Positions 7,164 to 15,472 of a stretch of 19,601 nucleotides of DNA are shown piece by piece. A model generated the notes under the pieces. It was not told the origin of the DNA. It ran no database searches and saw nothing but the letters and a program-made list of their open reading frames with translations. Origin of the DNA: Actinomycetota bacterium (lineage in GTDB: Bacteria; Actinomycetota; UBA4738); contig VAYG01000053.1 in NCBI GenBank assembly GCA_005885015.1, positions 1-19,601 of the forward strand. The letters run 5' to 3'. Each line of letters opens with the position of its first letter. Position 1 is the first letter of the stretch. A program made the position numbers and the translations under genes.

Positions 7164-7802
7164 ATGAACGACCGACCCCCTCTTCCGAGGCTTGGCCGGT
7201 CTGCGCCCCAGAGATGGTTACTGAATGCGCAGGTCGTTGTGCTCATTGCGCTCGGTGCAATGGCAGCCGGAGCCATCCAAGCCGCACGCGCCCAATCGCC
7301 TCCCCATCTGCCGGCTGAGGACCGGTCCGGGATCGCCCTCCGGAGGCGGACCTCCACGTTCCTGGTGTGCCCTGTCGACCGCCCCCGCCACTACGTCGAC
7401 GACTTCGGCGACGCCCGATGGGCCGGCGGATTCCACCGGCACCAGGGGGTCGACGTCTTCGCTCCTCGGGGTACCCCGATCCGGGCCCCGTTCGACGGGC
7501 GGGCCAAGCGCTCGGACAGCTGGGCCGGCGGTCTGGGCGTCTACGTGTACGGCCGGCGTGGGTTCGCCTTCAACGCCCACCTCACGCGCCTCGGCAAGCT
7601 CGGCCGCGTCCGGGCGGGCACGATCGTCGGCTACGTGGGCAACAGCGGCGACGCCCGAGGGGCTTCGACCCACGACCACTTCGAATGGCATCCGCACGGG
7701 GGTGGGGCCGTGGATCCCTTCCGTCTGTTGAACTCGGTCTGCCGGAGTCCCGCGGGCCACCCGGCCCCGCGGTATCGGCCGGTCAGGCCGGGCGTCCTCT
7801 GA
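7164..7802 (+). CDS. Exported M23-family (LytM-like) peptidase
   Basis: A 212-residue protein with a hydrophobic segment at about residues 22-42 followed by ARAQS, a likely signal peptidase I site, so it acts in the cell wall. The peptidase domain (about 65-195) has the M23 zinc motif HxxxD at H93/D97 (HRHQGVDVFAPRGTPIRAP), a conserved His139 (FNAHL), and the HxH pair H170/H172 (THDHFEWHP). These are the zinc ligands and catalytic His of lysostaphin/LytM endopeptidases that cut peptidoglycan cross-bridges; some homologues are inactive activators, but all key residues are present here. Cys69 and a Cys near the C-terminus could pair. A TAGCCT hexamer at 7143-7148 is a plausible -10 box. It converges on the E2 gene with 6 nt between stops. 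Confidence 0.9.
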   Translation: MNDRPPLPRLGRSAPQRWLLNAQVVVLIALGAMAAGAIQAARAQSPPHLPAEDRSGIALRRRTSTFLVCPVDRPRHYVDDFGDARWAGGFHRHQGVDVFAPRGTPIRAPFDGRAKRSDSWAGGLGVYVYGRRGFAFNAHLTRLGKLGRVRAGTIVGYVGNSGDARGASTHDHFEWHPHGGGAVDPFRLLNSVCRSPAGHPAPRYRPVRPGVL

Positions 7803-7808
7803 CCTGCT

Positions 7809-8978
7809 TCATCGAGCGTCCGAGAGGATCCGCTGCGGGTCCTCCAGGTGCTCGATCACCGCGGCCAGGAACCGCCGGCCGAGCGCTCCGTCGATGGCGC
7901 GGTGGTCGTAGGAAAGGGACAGCGGGAGCACCGACCCCACGACGACCCGGCCCCCCCGGGCCACCGGCTGTTCGCGGACTCGGCCGAACGAGAGGATGGC
8001 TGTCGTCCCGAACGGGATGATCGGGGTCCCGAAGCCTCCCCCCACCGCCCCGATGTTCGACACGGTGAACGTCTGGCCCGACAGCTCGGCCGGCGTGGCC
8101 GTCCTGCTCCTCGCGGCCTCGGCCACCCGCTCGATCTCCTCGGCCAGTTCCGGGATCCCCCGCCTGTCGGCTCCCTTGACCACCGCCACGACCAGTCCCT
8201 CCGGCGTGTCAACGGCCACCCCGATGTCGTAGCGGCGCTTCAGCACCAGATCCTGGCCGTCGACCGTGGCGTTGAACTCCGGATGGGCTCGGAGGGGGGG
8301 AATGACGGCCCGGATGAACAGCGCCTCCAGGGGAACCCGACGGCCCAGCCGACGCTCCAGATCGGCCCGGGCCGACAGGAGCGAGGCCGCGTCGGCCTCT
8401 CCGAACGTCGTCACATGGGGGATCTCTCGCCACGACCGAGCCGTGTTCTCGGCGATGGTCCGCCGAAGCTTGGAAAGCCGGACTCGCTCTTCGTCGGTGG
8501 GCCGAGCGCCCGCCGCGGCCTCGACGTCCTCCCTGGTGATCCGGCCGCCTGGACCGGTTCCGCGAACCCGGTTCAGGTCGACCCCGAGGTCCTTCGCCAT
8601 CTTCCGGACGACCGGCAGCGCCTGGACACCGGCCGGGGCTGCGACTTCCTCCGCCTCCTCCAGGCTCCCCACGATGGGCGCGGCCGGTGCGGCCGGCCCC
8701 TGCGTCTCGGAGTCCCGCGGCGCTTCGGTCCACCGCTCGGTTCGGTCGCCGATCACCGCCAGCAGCTCTCCCACCTTCACCACCGTCCCCGCCTCGCCGC
8801 CTCGATGCAGGAGTGTCCCCGCCCGCGGGGCCGGAACCTCCGTCACCGCCTTGTCGGTCTCGATCTGCACGAGCGGCTGATCCAGCGTTACGTCCGCGCC
8901 GACCTCCACGAACCACTCGACGATCTCGGCCTCGGTGAGGCCCTCGCCGATGTCCGGGAGCCGGAACTCGAGCGCCAC
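7809..8978 (-). CDS. pdhC: 2-oxo acid dehydrogenase E2 (dihydrolipoamide acyltransferase)
   Basis: The 389-residue E2 core of a pyruvate- or branched-chain-type 2-oxo acid dehydrogenase. Domains in order: one lipoyl domain (about 1-78) with lipoyl lysine K43 in IETDKAVTEV; an Ala/Pro-rich linker; the peripheral subunit-binding domain (about 120-156, VRKMAKDLGVDLNRVRGTG); and the acyltransferase domain (about 166-389) ending with the active-site motif YDHRAIDG (H359, D363). It accepts the acyl group from E1 and passes it to CoA. The start is a GTG 3 nt after the E1beta stop, so it is the third gene of the operon. A single lipoyl domain is usual for branched-chain and Gram-positive-type E2s. 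The E3 dihydrolipoamide dehydrogenase is not in the window. Confidence 0.93.
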   Translation of the reverse strand: MALEFRLPDIGEGLTEAEIVEWFVEVGADVTLDQPLVQIETDKAVTEVPAPRAGTLLHRGGEAGTVVKVGELLAVIGDRTERWTEAPRDSETQGPAAPAAPIVGSLEEAEEVAAPAGVQALPVVRKMAKDLGVDLNRVRGTGPGGRITREDVEAAAGARPTDEERVRLSKLRRTIAENTARSWREIPHVTTFGEADAASLLSARADLERRLGRRVPLEALFIRAVIPPLRAHPEFNATVDGQDLVLKRRYDIGVAVDTPEGLVVAVVKGADRRGIPELAEEIERVAEAARSRTATPAELSGQTFTVSNIGAVGGGFGTPIIPFGTTAILSFGRVREQPVARGGRVVVGSVLPLSLSYDHRAIDGALGRRFLAAVIEHLEDPQRILSDAR

Positions 8979-8981
8979 GGG

Positions 8982-9893
8982 TCAGCTCTCCACGAGCCGC
9001 TTCGCCGCGGCCACGATGCGCTCCGGGCTCGGCAGATAGTGGTGCTCCGAACGCTTGAGGGGGAATACCGTGTCCCATCCCGTCACCCGGGCCACCGGAG
9101 CCTGGAGCGAGTACAGCGCCCGCTCCTGGATGAGCGCGATCAGCTCGCCGGCCAGCCCGGCCGTCCGAGGAGCCTCGTGGACGATCACCGCCCGGCCGGT
9201 CTTCCGGACCGATTCCATCACCGCTTCGGTATCGAGGGGCACGAGGCTCCGGAGGTCGATCACTTCCGCGTTCACGCCATCCTCTTCGAGCATGTCGGCG
9301 GCCTTTCCCACCTCGCGGAGCATGGCGCCCCATGCGACCACGGTGACGTCGGTCCCTTCGCGGGCCACCGTCGCCCGACCGATCGGAACCTCGTACGGCT
9401 CTTCGGGCATGGCCGCCAGCAGCAGGCCCTTCGCGTCGCGCGGGGTGGACGGCACCACCACCTTGAGGCCGGGGACGTGGGCGTAGATCGCTTCGGTGGA
9501 CTCGCTGTGGTGCTCGGCCGCCCCGATGCCGCCCCCGTACGGGATCCGCAGGACGAGAGGAGCCGTGAACCGATGCCGGGAGCGGTTGCGGATCCTCGAC
9601 ACGTGGCTGACCACCTGGTCGTATGCGGGGTAGGAGAACCCCATGAACTGCATCTCCGCCACGGGGTGCAGCCCTCCGACCGCCATCCCGAACGCGGCGC
9701 CGACGATCCCCGACTCGGAGACCGGCGTGTCGATCACGCGGTCCTCGCCGTGCCGCTCCAGGAGCCCGTCGGTCACGCGGAAGACTCCGCCGGTCCGGCC
9801 CACGTCCTCGCCGAGGACCACCACGCGGCGATCCGCTGCCAAGGCCTGGTCGAGCCCCTGGTTGATGGCTTGCGCCACGTTCAACGTCGCCAT
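8982..9893 (-). CDS. pdhB: 2-oxo acid dehydrogenase E1 beta subunit (pyruvate dehydrogenase type)
   Basis: A 303-residue transketolase-like beta subunit beginning MATLNVAQAINQGLDQAL and containing VLGEDVGRTGGVF, DTPVSESGIVGAAFGMA and EMQFMGF, all hallmarks of E1beta in alpha2beta2 dehydrogenases; the C-terminal part holds the transketolase C domain (VIDLRSLVPLDTEAV, VIVHEAP). It completes the thiamine diphosphate site with E1alpha. The ATG overlaps the E1alpha stop by one base (TGATG), so the two subunits are translationally coupled, consistent with equal stoichiometry. Length is slightly under the usual 325. Confidence 0.94.
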   Translation of the reverse strand: MATLNVAQAINQGLDQALAADRRVVVLGEDVGRTGGVFRVTDGLLERHGEDRVIDTPVSESGIVGAAFGMAVGGLHPVAEMQFMGFSYPAYDQVVSHVSRIRNRSRHRFTAPLVLRIPYGGGIGAAEHHSESTEAIYAHVPGLKVVVPSTPRDAKGLLLAAMPEEPYEVPIGRATVAREGTDVTVVAWGAMLREVGKAADMLEEDGVNAEVIDLRSLVPLDTEAVMESVRKTGRAVIVHEAPRTAGLAGELIALIQERALYSLQAPVARVTGWDTVFPLKRSEHHYLPSPERIVAAAKRLVES

Positions 9894-10954
9894 CAACGGT
9901 CCCCCGTCGGCGTGACGGGTCCGCCACCCGACAGCTCCTGCTGCTGCTCCCGGAGCTGGGGGGTCATCTCGGCGAACATGGCCTCGAAGATCTGCCCCGG
10001 CTCCTGCGGGGGAAGGGCCTCGGCCTCCTCCACCGCCTGCTCGATCAGCGCCGCCTCTTCGTTCTCGATCTCGCGCTGCCACTCTTCGGTCCACGCGCTC
10101 TGCCTCTGGAGGTAACGGCGGACCCGCTCGACCGGGTCGCGCTCCCGCCACGTCGCCTCCTCGGCCGGGTCGCGATACCGGCCGGGGTCGTCGGACGTGG
10201 TGTGGGGTCCCAGCCGGTAGGTGAGTGCCTCGATCAGGGTAGGGCCGCCACCGGCGCGGGCTCGCCCGACCGCGTCCGCCGTCACGCGATACACGGCGAA
10301 CAGGTCGTTGCCGTCGACGAGCACGCCGGGGAACCCGTACGCCTCGGCCTTCCCGGCGATCGTCGGAGAGGCAGTCTGGCGATCGCGTCGGAGCGAGATC
10401 GCGTACTGGTTGTTCTGGCAGAGGAACACCACGGGGACCTGGTACACCCCGGCGAAGTTCATGGCCTCATGGAAGTCGCCCTCGGAGGTGGCCCCGTCGC
10501 CGAACGAGGTGAGCGCGATGCGGTCCTGTCCGAGCAGCTTGGCCGCCCAGGCCAGGCCGACCGCGTGCAGCATGTGGGCCCCCACGGTGATCGATGGGGG
10601 GAGGACGTTCACTCCCTCCGGCGGGGCGCCGCCCCGTTCGTCGCCCGCTCGCCACAGCAGCAGGAGCTTCCACGGGTATCCGCGGAACCACATGGCGGCG
10701 GCGTCCCGGTAGGTCGCGACCAACCAGTCGTCGCCCCTCAGCGCGGCCGCCGACCCGATCTGGGCGGCCTCCTGGCCCTCGAAGGGTGCGTACGTGGCCA
10801 GGCGGCCTTGCTTCTGGAGCGCCGTTCCCTTCCGGTCGAACAGGCGCGCGCCCACCATCGCCCGGTAGAGGTGGCGGGTCGCTTCGAGATCGACGGGTGG
10901 CTCGCCCCGGAGCTCCCCGTCCGGTGTCAGGATCTGCGCCAGCTCCTCTGCCAC
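9893..10954 (-). CDS. pdhA: Pyruvate dehydrogenase-type E1 alpha subunit
   Basis: The 353-residue alpha subunit carries the thiamine diphosphate motif GDGATSEGDF ... NN (G152 to N182), the PEGVNVLPP segment and YRLGPHTTSDDPGRYR. The last two match the pyruvate (PdhA) type of Bacillus better than the branched-chain type, where the loop reads GHHSTSDD, so pyruvate is the likelier substrate; 2-oxoisovalerate remains possible. It decarboxylates the oxo acid and transfers the acyl group to E2 lipoyl. The start is a GTG preceded by GGAGGG (10959-10964 on this strand) with 4-nt spacing. First gene of the E1alpha-E1beta-E2 operon, divergent from the receptor kinase gene. Confidence 0.93.
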   Translation of the reverse strand: MAEELAQILTPDGELRGEPPVDLEATRHLYRAMVGARLFDRKGTALQKQGRLATYAPFEGQEAAQIGSAAALRGDDWLVATYRDAAAMWFRGYPWKLLLLWRAGDERGGAPPEGVNVLPPSITVGAHMLHAVGLAWAAKLLGQDRIALTSFGDGATSEGDFHEAMNFAGVYQVPVVFLCQNNQYAISLRRDRQTASPTIAGKAEAYGFPGVLVDGNDLFAVYRVTADAVGRARAGGGPTLIEALTYRLGPHTTSDDPGRYRDPAEEATWRERDPVERVRRYLQRQSAWTEEWQREIENEEAALIEQAVEEAEALPPQEPGQIFEAMFAEMTPQLREQQQELSGGGPVTPTGDR

Positions 10955-10979
10955 GTGGCCCTCCGCTCGAAGCGGGCCA

Positions 10980-10985
10980 ATGCTA
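10980..10985 (-). promoter_or_regulatory. Putative -10 box of the pdh operon
   Basis: On the minus strand this reads TAGCAT. Transcription would start about 19 nt before the GTG, leaving room for the visible GGAGGG ribosome-binding site. Unlike several other genes here, this operon thus appears to have a normal leader. The 116-nt divergent gap also holds the kinase promoter. Confidence 0.35.
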
Positions 10986-11053
10986 TCGGCCGGATGGCTC
11001 GGGTGGGCCGTCCCGTCACACAGGGCGCCGGGTCCGAGGGAGAACTCCTGCCG

Positions 11054-11059
11054 TATGCT
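11054..11059 (+). promoter_or_regulatory. Putative -10 box of the receptor kinase gene
   Basis: TATGCT, identical to the hexamer before ku, ends 11 nt before the ATG at 11071 and predicts a leader of about 5 nt. No convincing ribosome-binding site or -35 box is visible. Confidence 0.4.
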
Positions 11060-11070
11060 CGGGGTCGCCC

Positions 11071-12471
11071 ATGGCCCCTCATCGCCTCCAGACCGGCCGT
11101 TACGGCATCGACGCCGTGCTGGCCGACCGATACGAGATCCGATCGCTGATCGGCCAGGGCGGGATGGCCGAGGTCTACGAGGCAGTGGACCGGGTGCTGG
11201 GCCGGCGGGTCGCCATCAAGGTCTTGCGCGACGTCCTGGCAGCCGACCGGCGAGCGGTGGCGCGATTCCGCCGCGAGGCCCGCGCCGTTGCCGCCCTGAG
11301 CCATCCCAACATCGTGTCCATCCACGACATCGGCGCGGACGGCCCCACCCCGTTCATGGTGATGGAGCTGATCCCGGGGGAGTCGTTGTCCAACGTGATC
11401 TGGCGGGAGGCCCCCCTGCCGGTGGATCGGGCCGCCCGGATCGGGCATGCCGTGGCACTGGCCCTCGCCTTCGCCCACGACGCCGGGATCGTCCACCGCG
11501 ACGTGAAGCCGGCCAACATCGTGATCACGACCAGCGGCCTGGTGAAGGTGCTCGACTTCGGCATCGCCCGGGCCATCGCCTGGACCCCGCTCACCGAGGG
11601 CGGATCGGTCCAGGGCACGGCCGAATACGTCTCCCCCGAGCAGGTCAGCGGCCTGTGGCTGGATGGCCGGTCCGACATCTATTCCCTGGGCGTGGTCCTG
11701 CACGAGATGCTGGCCGGCGCGCCCCCCTTCCGCGGCGACACCGCGGTGGCCGTGGCCTACCGGCATCTCGAGGAGCAACCTCCACCGTTGCGAACCCTTC
11801 GTCCCCCCGTCCCGCCGGCCTTCGAGGCGCTCGTGATGCGTTGCCTGGCCAAGGAGCGGTGGAGCCGGTACCAGAGCGCGGCCCAGCTGGCCACGGACCT
11901 CCGAGGGCTCGTCCCAGGATCCGGGGAGCCCGACGGACCTCGGCGCGCACCCCACGGCGCGGACCCCGCGGCGGCGCTGCTCGACACTCCTCGCCTGCCC
12001 GTGGAGCCGCATCCGTCTCGGGTCGCCCGGGCGGCCTCGCGACGCGGGCGGGGGTGGCGCGTCGTGGTAGCGGCCACCGTGCTCGTGGCCGCGGTGGCGG
12101 GTGGCGCCTTCCTCCTCTTCCGGCTGGGCAGTCCCGCTCGGGCCACCAGGGTTGGCCCGCCACCGTTGCATCCGCCCAGCGCGCTCCAGGCCGGTGCGGG
12201 GTGCGACGGGTTCATCAAGGCCCGGGTGGAGCTGCGGTGGCTGCCGTCCTCCTCCCCGCTCACCGACGGGTACGTCGTCTATCGCGCGGATTCGCGGACG
12301 AGCCCGTTCAAGAAGATCGAGCTGCTCCCCGGGCGGCTGAACGCCTCGTTCGTGGACCGGAGCCTGAACACCAGCGCCACCTACCGGTACCTGGTCCGGT
12401 CGACCGCCGGGGCGAGGCAGAGCGCCGGGGCCGCCACCGCGCTGGCCGAGACGCCCTTCCTCTGCATCTAG
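11071..12471 (+). CDS. PknB-like membrane Ser/Thr protein kinase with extracellular FN3 domain
   Basis: A 466-residue Hanks-type kinase. The kinase domain (about 21-280) is complete: glycine loop GQGGMAEVYEA (28-38), ATP-binding K50 in VAIKVL, catalytic HRDVKPANI (D144), DFG (D162) and the activation segment end GTAEYVSPEQ (182-191). A Pro/Arg-rich juxtamembrane linker leads to one membrane segment (about 331-350), so the C-terminal 110 residues are outside the cell. That part (about 365-462) has the pattern of a fibronectin type III domain (PPSALQA, VELRWLPSS, DGYVVYRAD, FVDRSLNTSATYRYLVRS), with Cys378 and Cys465 perhaps bridged. PknB relatives usually carry PASTA repeats there. Start at 11071 fits the Met before the kinase fold and the -10 box. 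Confidence 0.92.
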   Translation: MAPHRLQTGRYGIDAVLADRYEIRSLIGQGGMAEVYEAVDRVLGRRVAIKVLRDVLAADRRAVARFRREARAVAALSHPNIVSIHDIGADGPTPFMVMELIPGESLSNVIWREAPLPVDRAARIGHAVALALAFAHDAGIVHRDVKPANIVITTSGLVKVLDFGIARAIAWTPLTEGGSVQGTAEYVSPEQVSGLWLDGRSDIYSLGVVLHEMLAGAPPFRGDTAVAVAYRHLEEQPPPLRTLRPPVPPAFEALVMRCLAKERWSRYQSAAQLATDLRGLVPGSGEPDGPRRAPHGADPAAALLDTPRLPVEPHPSRVARAASRRGRGWRVVVAATVLVAAVAGGAFLLFRLGSPARATRVGPPPLHPPSALQAGAGCDGFIKARVELRWLPSSSPLTDGYVVYRADSRTSPFKKIELLPGRLNASFVDRSLNTSATYRYLVRSTAGARQSAGAATALAETPFLCI

Positions 12472-12489
12472 GTCCGCCGGACCGGCTGT

Positions 12490-12495
12490 TAGTCT
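12490..12495 (+). promoter_or_regulatory. Putative -10 box of the S9 peptidase gene (leaderless)
   Basis: TAGTCT ends 7 nt before the ATG at 12503, so the transcript would begin at or one base before the start codon. It lies within the 31-nt gap after the kinase stop, so the peptidase probably has its own promoter in addition to any read-through from the kinase gene. Confidence 0.45.
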
Positions 12496-12502
12496 CCGCC
12501 CG

Positions 12503-14347
12503 ATGAAGACGCCTACCTCGCTTCCTCTCCCCTGGGAACGCCGGTTCCGGGCCCCCGTCGCGTCCACGCCTCAGTGGTCGCCCGTCGCGCCCGACCGCAT
12601 CGTGTTCACCTCGACGGAGAGCGGGGTCTGGCAGGTCCATGCATGGGACCGGGCCAAGGGGGAGCGCCGGCAGGTCACCGACCACCCGGTCGGCGTGATC
12701 GACGGCGCGCCCACCTTGGACGGGGAAGGGATCCTGTGGTTCCAGGACGAGACCGGCGACGAGTCGGGGCGGTGGATGCTCCAGGGGTTCCACGGAGGAG
12801 AGACCCGTCCATTCCTGCAGGGCGTGCCCCACGGCTGGAACGGCGGGCTGGCCCAGGCGTCCGGGACGGTGGCCGCGGCGATCAGCGACCGGGACGGGTT
12901 CGCCGTCTTCACCTCGACCGACGGTGGTCCGGCCAGGGAGGTTCACCGGAGCATGGAGTCCGTTCAGATCGGAAGCGCGGACCTGGGGGGATTCCTTCGG
13001 GGAGGGCTGTCATCCGACGGTGGCCTCTTGTGCCTGGAGCACGGCGAGCACGGCGATCTGATCCACCCGGCGCTCCGGGTGATCGATCCGAGGACGGGGG
13101 AAACGGTGGGCGAGCAGGTCGACGAGGGAATGTCGCTATCGGCTTCATGCTGGTCCCCGGTGGCCGGGGACCAGCGCCTGGCCATCGTCCACGAGCGAGA
13201 GGGCGAGGAGCGTCCGGCCATCTGGGACCTGGCGACGGGAGAGCGCACCGACGTCCGGCTTTCCCTCCCAGGGCTGGTTGCGGTGGCCGACTGGTGGCCC
13301 GACGGGTCCGCCATGCTGCTGTCCAACCGAAACGAGGGGCGCGACCGGCTGTTCCGCTTCGACATCGAATCCGGTGACCTCGATCTGGTCCCCACGCCGG
13401 AGGGCGTGGTCGTCGGCGCGCGGGTGCGGCCGGAGGGGACGATCTGGTACCTCCACTCGTCGAGCCGCCACCAGCAGATCGTCCTCGACGATGGGGGCCG
13501 CGAGGTGCTCCCGCCGCTCGGCGACCGGGCCCCTGCGGGGCGCCCCTTCGTTTCGTGGGAGTTCCGGAACCCCCACGGCCATCGTGTCCACGGGTTCCAC
13601 GTCACGCCCGAGGGTCCCGGTCCCTTCCCGGTGCTGATGCGGGTGCACGGCGGGCCCACGTACCTCGATCGGGACGCGTTCCATCCAGAGATCCAGGCCT
13701 ACGTCGACGCGGGGTTCGCCGTGGGGCTGGTCAACTACCGGGGGTCGATCGGCTACGGACGGGAGTGGCGGGATTCGTTGATCGGGGACGTCGGCGGCCC
13801 CGAGCTCGAGGACGTGAACGCGGGACTGGCCGACCTGGTCCGCCGGGGCATCGCCGACCCGACCAGAGCTGTCATCGCCGGCTGGTCCTGGGGCGGATAC
13901 ATCACCTTGCTCGAGCTCGGGAAGCATCCCGACCTGTGGATCTGCGGGGTGGCCGGGGTCCCGGTGGGGGACTACGAGGCCGGCTACGAGGATCTCTCGC
14001 CGATGCTCCAGGCGTACGACCGGGCGCTCCTGGGAGCGCCGCCGAGCGAGCGGCCCGACCTCATGAGGGATCGCAACCCGATCAACTTCGCGGACGACGT
14101 GCGCGTGCCGGTGCTGTTCGTCATCGGGGAGAACGACACCCGGTGCCCGCTGCGACAGGCCATGCTGTACGTCGACCGGCTGGCGGCCCGGGGCCATCCA
14201 CACGAGGTGTACCGATTCCCCACGGGACACGGGTCGTTCGACATGGACGAGGAGATTCGGCAGGTTCGAACGGTCCTCGACTTCCTGCACCGGCATGTGC
14301 CGGGGCTCCGGCGAGACGCTATCCGGCCTGTCGAAGCGTCTCGCTGA
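12503..14347 (+). CDS. S9-family prolyl oligopeptidase-like serine peptidase
   Basis: A 614-residue protein with an N-terminal beta-propeller (about 1-360; repeated WSP / WD-like strands such as TPQWSPVAPDRIVFTS and ADWWPDGSAMLLSN) and a C-terminal alpha/beta hydrolase (about 370-605). The catalytic triad is visible: S462 in GWSWGGY, D545 in GENDTRCP and H576 in GHGSF. RVHGGPTYLDRDAFHPEIQAY and VNYRGSIGYGREWRD are the usual S9C oxyanion and loop motifs. There is no signal peptide, so it is cytoplasmic; it should cleave short peptides after Pro, or remove acylated residues (acylaminoacyl-peptidase type). The substrate is not set by sequence. Its last 29 nt overlap the end of the convergent aminotransferase gene. 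Confidence 0.93.
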   Translation: MKTPTSLPLPWERRFRAPVASTPQWSPVAPDRIVFTSTESGVWQVHAWDRAKGERRQVTDHPVGVIDGAPTLDGEGILWFQDETGDESGRWMLQGFHGGETRPFLQGVPHGWNGGLAQASGTVAAAISDRDGFAVFTSTDGGPAREVHRSMESVQIGSADLGGFLRGGLSSDGGLLCLEHGEHGDLIHPALRVIDPRTGETVGEQVDEGMSLSASCWSPVAGDQRLAIVHEREGEERPAIWDLATGERTDVRLSLPGLVAVADWWPDGSAMLLSNRNEGRDRLFRFDIESGDLDLVPTPEGVVVGARVRPEGTIWYLHSSSRHQQIVLDDGGREVLPPLGDRAPAGRPFVSWEFRNPHGHRVHGFHVTPEGPGPFPVLMRVHGGPTYLDRDAFHPEIQAYVDAGFAVGLVNYRGSIGYGREWRDSLIGDVGGPELEDVNAGLADLVRRGIADPTRAVIAGWSWGGYITLLELGKHPDLWICGVAGVPVGDYEAGYEDLSPMLQAYDRALLGAPPSERPDLMRDRNPINFADDVRVPVLFVIGENDTRCPLRQAMLYVDRLAARGHPHEVYRFPTGHGSFDMDEEIRQVRTVLDFLHRHVPGLRRDAIRPVEASR

Positions 14348-15446
14348 CCCGCTCCAGTCCCTTCCGGAGGTGGTCCGGGTCCGAGCCGAACCCGATCCGG
14401 AGCTGCCAGCCCATCCCGAACTGCTCACCGGGGACGAGGAGCACGGACTGCTCGAGGCGGATCCGCTCCACCAACGCCGGAGACTCGATGGGAAGGTCGT
14501 ACCCGAGGAACGCGATGGCGCCCGCGGCGGGCCGGACGTAGTCGAGGAGGTCGCCGTGGCCGGCGGCCCATTCCTCCAGGATCGGGAGGTTCCGCCGGAT
14601 GATCCCTCGCGTCCGCGCCAGAACGTCCTCTCGCCGGGCCGGCTCCATGACCACGGACGCCAGGCGCTCCGAGAGCGTCGAGGGCGTCAGCGTGGTGTAG
14701 TCGTGGTGGATCCACAGCTGCTCGATGAGGGCGGGCGGGGCCACGGCCCACCCCAACCGCAACCCGGGCAGACCGAACGCCTTCGACAGGCCCGACGTGA
14801 CGACCAGCTTGTCGTAGCGCCCCCAGAACGTGGGGGTCGTCTCGCCGTCAACCTCCGCGCCTCGATAGATCTCGTCGGCGATGATCCAGGCCCCGACCCG
14901 TCCCGCCGCCTCGATCACGCCGGCCATCTCCTCACCGGTGAGCACCGCCCCCGTGGGGTTGTTCGGGTTGGTCACCAGGATGGCCTTCGTGCGTTCGGTG
15001 ACGGCACGGCGCAGCTCGTCCACGTCGAGCGCCCACCGCCGGCCGCTGCCGTCCTCCCCGAGCCTCGAGCGGAAGGCGTCGCTCCCTGCGCCGAAGTGGC
15101 GGCCCAGTCCCCACCCCTGCATGTAGTTGGGGACCATGAAGGCCAGGCGGTCACCCGGCTCCAGGAGCGTCCACAGGACCACATGGTTGACCTCCGAGCC
15201 GCCGTTCATGACGGTTACGTGCTCGGGGGAGGCGCCGGGATAGAAGCGGGCGATCCGTTCCCGAAGCGCCGGCGAGCCGTTCGAGTACGGATAGCCGAGC
15301 GGGACGGAGAGCACGGAGCGGAGCTCCTCCCCCTCGAGCAGCTCCTCCATCGAGAGGGGGTAGACACCGCTCTCGGACAGGTTGTATTCGACCTCGTTCT
15401 CGTACAGGCACTGCATCCGCTCCATCTCGAACGTCTCGATGCGCAT
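14319..15446 (-). CDS. Class I/II PLP-dependent aminotransferase
   Basis: A 375-residue fold-type I aminotransferase. NPNNPTG (160-166), D191 and Y194 (ADEIYRG) and the Schiff-base lysine K222 (SGLSKAFGLPGLRLGW) are the cofactor-binding residues; LRIGFG near the end holds the substrate carboxylate arginine. The N-terminus MRIETFEMERMQCLYENEV followed by YNLSESGVYPL is a distinct subgroup, which I recall from actinobacterial enzymes near capreomycidine-synthase-like proteins, so the substrate should not be assumed to be aspartate. The start has a strong GGAGGAGG site (15452-15459 on this strand) 5 nt upstream. It follows the transglycosylase gene by 26 nt and may be cotranscribed with it. Confidence 0.92.
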   Translation of the reverse strand: MRIETFEMERMQCLYENEVEYNLSESGVYPLSMEELLEGEELRSVLSVPLGYPYSNGSPALRERIARFYPGASPEHVTVMNGGSEVNHVVLWTLLEPGDRLAFMVPNYMQGWGLGRHFGAGSDAFRSRLGEDGSGRRWALDVDELRRAVTERTKAILVTNPNNPTGAVLTGEEMAGVIEAAGRVGAWIIADEIYRGAEVDGETTPTFWGRYDKLVVTSGLSKAFGLPGLRLGWAVAPPALIEQLWIHHDYTTLTPSTLSERLASVVMEPARREDVLARTRGIIRRNLPILEEWAAGHGDLLDYVRPAAGAIAFLGYDLPIESPALVERIRLEQSVLLVPGEQFGMGWQLRIGFGSDPDHLRKGLERVSETLRQAG

Positions 15447-15472
15447 GCGAACCTCCTCCGACGGCCGCTCGC

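Noticed and set aside
7848..10115. A 755-codon open frame on the plus strand opposite the E2 and E1beta genes
   Set aside because: It is antisense to well-identified enzymes, has no domain resemblance and has the Arg/Pro/His-rich composition of a shadow frame in high-GC DNA.
10927..12567. A 546-codon open frame on the minus strand opposite the receptor kinase
   Set aside because: Shadow of the kinase; composition is low-complexity Arg/Gly/His with no motifs, and it also crosses the divergent promoter region.
13145..14428. A 427-codon minus-strand frame opposite the S9 peptidase
   Set aside because: Antisense to the catalytic domain with its complete Ser-Asp-His triad; no independent start signal.
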